Position numbers and translations under genes: made by a program. This document shows positions 61,353 to 64,000 of a DNA stretch of 64,000 bases, piece by piece. Source of the DNA: Paracidobacterium acidisoli (GTDB lineage: Bacteria; Acidobacteriota; Terriglobia; Terriglobales; Acidobacteriaceae); the NCBI RefSeq assembly GCF_003428625.2, contig NZ_QVQT02000002.1, positions 279,332 to 343,331 of the forward strand, read 5' to 3'. How positions within the stretch are numbered: position 1 is the first letter of the stretch; each line of letters opens with the position of its first letter. The notes beneath the pieces were generated by a model, which did not search any database, was not told where the DNA came from, and saw only the letters and a list, made by a program, of their open reading frames with translations.

Positions 61353-62699
61353 TTAGCAGCGGACGATTTTGGGCGAGTCGATGCCGCGCGTTGCGTTGCG
61401 CGTGTCGACCACCAGTTGCGATTCAGTGACGATTTGCGGGTAATGGTAAGCGGAGTGATCGGTGACGATGAGCACGCAGTCGTACTGCGCAAGGTTGTCG
61501 AGCGGCGTGCAGGTCATGTTCAGGTCGTACTGGCGGCCGCGTCCCACGGAAGGGAAGTACGGATCGTTGTACGATACCTCGGCGCCGCGCTGGCGCAACA
61601 GTTCGATGATGGTCAGCGAGGGCGACTCGCGCAGGTCGTCGATGTCGCGCTTGTAGGCCAGGCCCAGCACCAGCACCTTCGACCCGTTGAGCGGCTTGCG
61701 CTGCGCATTCAGCGCCTCGGTCGTCTTCTCGATCACGTAGTAAGGCATGGCGATGTTGACCTCGCCGGCCAGCTCGATGAAGCGTGTGCGGAAGTCGAAC
61801 TGCTTCGCCTTCCACGAGAGATAGAACGGATCGATCGGAATGCAGTGCCCGCCCAGCCCGGGGCCGGGATAAAAGGCCTGGAAGCCGAAGGGCTTGGTCT
61901 TTGCCGCGTCGATGACCTCGAAGATATCGATGCCCATGCGGTGCGAGAGCTGCTTCAGCTCGTTTACCAGAGCGATATTGACGCAGCGGTAGATATTCTC
62001 GAGCAGCTTGGTCATCTCCGCCGCGGCCGGCGACGAGACCGGAACCGTGCGGTTGAAGATGCTGCCGTAGAGCGCGGAGGCCAGATCGCCTGCGACGGCT
62101 CCGAAGCCGCCGATCACTTTGGGAATATTGCGGCGCGCGACCGTATCGTTGCCTGGGTCTTCGCGCTCCGGCGAGAAGGCGACGTGGAAGCCCGCCTCCT
62201 GCTCCTCGCGGGCAGCGCGAAGCCCGGCGGCATTGCCGGCTTCGAGCAGCGGGATCAGCACCTCTTCCGTGGTGCCGGGGTACGTCGTGCTTTCGAGCAC
62301 GATCAGCTGGCCTTCGCGCAGGTGCGGCGCAATGGACCTTGCCGTACCGGTGATGTAGCTCAGATCGGGCTCGTGAAACTCGTTCAGCGGAGTCGGAACG
62401 CAGATGATGACGGCGTCCATCTCGCGGATCGCCGAGTAGTCGTCCGTGGCTTTAAAGCCGCGCTTCTGCGCCAGCTGGATCTCCGTGCCGGGAATGCGCA
62501 CGATGTACGATCCGCCGCTGTTCAGCGCGGCGACCTTTACTGCGTCGATATCGAAGCCGGTGACCGGGAAGCCCTCTTCGCTGAAGAGCAGCGCCAGCGG
62601 CAGGCCGACATAGCCGAGACCGATAATGCCCACGCGGGCGGCGCGGCCGGCAATGCGGGACCGGATTTCCGCAACAGGCTGGAGGATGGTTTTACTCAT
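61353..62699 (-). CDS. WbpA-type UDP-N-acetylglucosamine 6-dehydrogenase
   Basis: 448 residues. It has the NAD site [47 protein letters not shown], and the catalytic Cys286 in [17 protein letters not shown]. The G-G-H-C-I-P form separates UDP-GlcNAc dehydrogenases (WbpA/WbpO) from UDP-glucose dehydrogenases (G-G-S-C-F-P). It would make a UDP-HexNAc uronate for EPS. The start is ATG 62699; ten extra residues from 62729 are possible. Confidence 0.9.
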   Translation of the reverse strand: MSKTILQPVAEIRSRIAGRAARVGIIGLGYVGLPLALLFSEEGFPVTGFDIDAVKVAALNSGGSYIVRIPGTEIQLAQKRGFKATDDYSAIREMDAVIICVPTPLNEFHEPDLSYITGTARSIAPHLREGQLIVLESTTYPGTTEEVLIPLLEAGNAAGLRAAREEQEAGFHVAFSPEREDPGNDTVARRNIPKVIGGFGAVAGDLASALYGSIFNRTVPVSSPAAAEMTKLLENIYRCVNIALVNELKQLSHRMGIDIFEVIDAAKTKPFGFQAFYPGPGLGGHCIPIDPFYLSWKAKQFDFRTRFIELAGEVNIAMPYYVIEKTTEALNAQRKPLNGSKVLVLGLAYKRDIDDLRESPSLTIIELLRQRGAEVSYNDPYFPSVGRGRQYDLNMTCTPLDNLAQYDCVLIVTDHSAYHYPQIVTESQLVVDTRNATRGIDSPKIVRC

Positions 62700-62770
62700 G
62701 GAAATGCGCAACAGTGTCCTTCTATCCACTATAAAAGGCCGAAGGGCGCGTTGCCAGAGCAGCGGCCGGG

Positions 62771-63376
62771 TCAGAGCAGCCTGGTACCCGCCTCGTCATC
62801 GGCGGCGTCAAGAAAGGCCTGCAGAATCCGGATACGCGGCTCGGCAAGACGGCGTGTGGAATCGAGCCGGATATGCTTCGGCAGATCGTCGAGAGCGCGC
62901 CGGAGCGCTGCGGCAGCATCGCTGAAGTGTGCGAATCGCGTATCGCGGCCGACCTTGGAAACGGTTCTGAAGATGCCCACAGCTCCGAGCTGCTCAAGAA
63001 TGTCGGCATCGCGCAGAATCACGGCTTCGATGGTCAGCGGCTCATCCTTCGGCTGGTGCTGCCGGATCACGTCGAGCACAGCCGGAATCTTTTCTTCCGG
63101 GAAGCCGGCATCGCGCAGAATCCGCGGAGCATGCTGGCAGGCATACGCCACATGATCCCAGCGGCTCAGCTTCTCCGGATCTTCCGGCCGGTGTCCCACG
63201 AACACGCCGAGATCGTGAAGCCACGCTGCGGCAAAGACGATATCGGCATCATGCGCGCAACCTGCGGCCACTTCCCGGGTCAATGCTTCAAGACGCGGCT
63301 GATGGCCAAACTTATCCACAGGGCGGGCTTCCTGGGCGATGAATGCGGGGAGCGCAGTGCGAAAGTCAGCAGTCAT
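62771..63376 (-). CDS. HD-domain phosphohydrolase
   Basis: 201 residues. The metal site is H in KFGHQPRLEAL, HD in AAAWLHDLGVFVGH, and later D in ILRDADILEQLG, as in HD nucleotidases. Such proteins hydrolyse nucleotides or similar phosphoesters. It is the last intact gene before the degraded region on the right, 72 bp from the WbpA-type gene. Confidence 0.8.
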   Translation of the reverse strand: MTADFRTALPAFIAQEARPVDKFGHQPRLEALTREVAAGCAHDADIVFAAAWLHDLGVFVGHRPEDPEKLSRWDHVAYACQHAPRILRDAGFPEEKIPAVLDVIRQHQPKDEPLTIEAVILRDADILEQLGAVGIFRTVSKVGRDTRFAHFSDAAAALRRALDDLPKHIRLDSTRRLAEPRIRILQAFLDAADDEAGTRLL

Positions 63377-63824
63377 AGATTCATCTAACAGGAGCGCGGA
63401 AAGAATTGCACCTGTCTCTTCAACGTCAACGCCGGTATCCGGCGGAAATGATTTACCTGCAGAACTGCTGACAGATCATGGATGAAACGAATGTCATGAT
63501 TTTGACACCATCACCATGTACATTTGACACCGTCACTGTGACGATACCAGGATGATTCACTGTCGCCTGAGCTTCAGGTGAAGGCAGCAAACTGTGTGTA
63601 TAAAGCGAAGCGGCTGCACGATGCATGAAGGATGCATAAAGATTGTGATAGAGAGAAAACCAAAGTAATGGGTCCTGCATTCTCATTTATGGCTCGCATC
63701 TACAGAACTATCTCTGGACAGAAAAAAGCAGCATTGTGAGTACCTGATTTTGCCGGAAATTAAATGCAGTACGAGCGATTCTGTTGTATGTTTGATACAT
63801 AGAGCAGGCAAGAACGGTAATTCC
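63377..63824. other. AT-richer, gene-free stretch with paired TTGACACC repeats
   Basis: About 450 bp with no supported gene; open frames here have no family features. Two copies of TTGACACC(A/G)TCAC start at 63502 and 63524, a spacing of two helical turns. The base composition is lower in GC than the rest. The stretch leads into a fragment of a sugar transferase. Confidence 0.5.
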
Positions 63825-63974
63825 GGTCTCTGGCAGGTGCAGGCGCGCCAGGACTCATCGTTCGCAAAGTACATTGCGCTCGATACGGCCTATGTCGAGA
63901 ACTGGTCCTTCTGGCTCGATCTGAAGATTCTGGTACGCACGGCGGAAGTGGTCGTGCGCGGCACCGGTACCTAA
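63825..63974 (+). pseudogene. C-terminal remnant of a polyprenyl-phosphate sugar phosphotransferase (EPS priming enzyme)
   Basis: The last 49 codons encode GLWQVQARQDSSFAKYIALD, then YVENWSFWLDLKILV and the ending VVVRGTGT. These match the conserved C-terminus of bacterial sugar transferases (family text GLWQV-x-ARxD-S-F, DxxYV-NWS-x-WLDLKIL). The catalytic domain and membrane part that should precede it are absent: the frame upstream (63750-63824) is unrelated and opens in an AT-rich stretch. It looks like the end of a gene whose front was deleted. Confidence 0.75.
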
Positions 63975-64000
63975 GCCGGTCAGTGCCTGTTATCCGGCCT

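Noticed and set aside
63683..63874. 63-residue minus-strand frame near the right end
   Set aside because: Antisense to the sugar transferase remnant and without any family feature.

Overview
The window is 64 kb of GC-rich, densely coding bacterial DNA without rRNA and with one tRNA gene. The gene content suggests a soil acidobacterium of the Acidobacteriaceae/Terriglobia type. It combines many secreted glycosidases and peptidases, a tryptophan dioxygenase-kynureninase pair, a tagatose-bisphosphate-type aldolase, bacillithiol-type BshA, ADP-heptose genes and a large exopolysaccharide (EPS) locus. This placement is an inference from gene content and protein character, not from a marker-gene search.

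Layout. 0-4 kb: end of a LemA gene, a secreted DPP-IV-like peptidase, and an RsbV/RsbW-like anti-anti-sigma/anti-sigma pair. 4-7.2 kb: a stand-alone MgtE-type Mg sensor (PRC-like, MgtE_N and CBS regions, no membrane part) and an Nramp-like permease whose metal-site motifs depart from the Mn/Fe type. Between them lies a frameshifted four-helix-bundle gene flanked by inverted repeats. 7.3-11.5 kb (minus strand): MutT, a BtuF-like binding protein, a HAD phosphatase, a LacD-like aldolase and RNase PH. 11.5-14.9 kb: a sigma-54 promoter with repeated palindromes, then a histidine kinase, an NtrC-type regulator and a receiver-like protein. 15-21 kb: an outer-membrane beta-barrel protein, a GH125 alpha-mannosidase, the kynurenine operon (with a terminator hairpin in its leader) and a Tat-exported sugar isomerase-like protein. 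21-26.9 kb: dnaE, a divergent accA and a CPBP protease. 27-31 kb: a secreted protein of unknown function, then a papain-like protease with lectin-like repeats next to a chagasin-like inhibitor.

31-38.2 kb: a 59-residue zinc-ribbon protein, a small membrane protein, ribA, an O-methyltransferase, a TetR regulator, a LytS-type kinase without a regulator beside it, bshA and a ChbG/YdjC-type deacetylase. 38.2-44.4 kb: tRNA-Val, a membrane PAS-GGDEF-EAL protein and a GH38 alpha-mannosidase behind a LacI-type operator. 44.4-63.4 kb: the surface polysaccharide region. It holds a BY-kinase/Wzz co-polymerase, a Wza-like export protein, a Wzy-like polymerase, a secreted Ser/Gly-rich protein, three glycosyltransferases, UDP-glucose dehydrogenase, a GT9 transferase, heptose genes gmhB, gmhA and hldE, an AlaC-type aminotransferase, a WbpA-type dehydrogenase and an HD-domain protein. 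The window ends in an AT-richer stretch with the C-terminal remnant of a polyprenyl-phosphate sugar transferase, the kind of enzyme that primes EPS synthesis.

Several intergenic regions carry palindromic repeats placed directly after stop codons (5.3, 7.2 and 24.7 kb). The most unusual units are the detached Mg-sensor/Nramp pair, the protease-inhibitor pair, the sigma-54 two-component operon with its palindrome array, and the terminator in the tryptophan-catabolism leader. No CRISPR array, complete insertion sequence, prophage or replication origin was seen.
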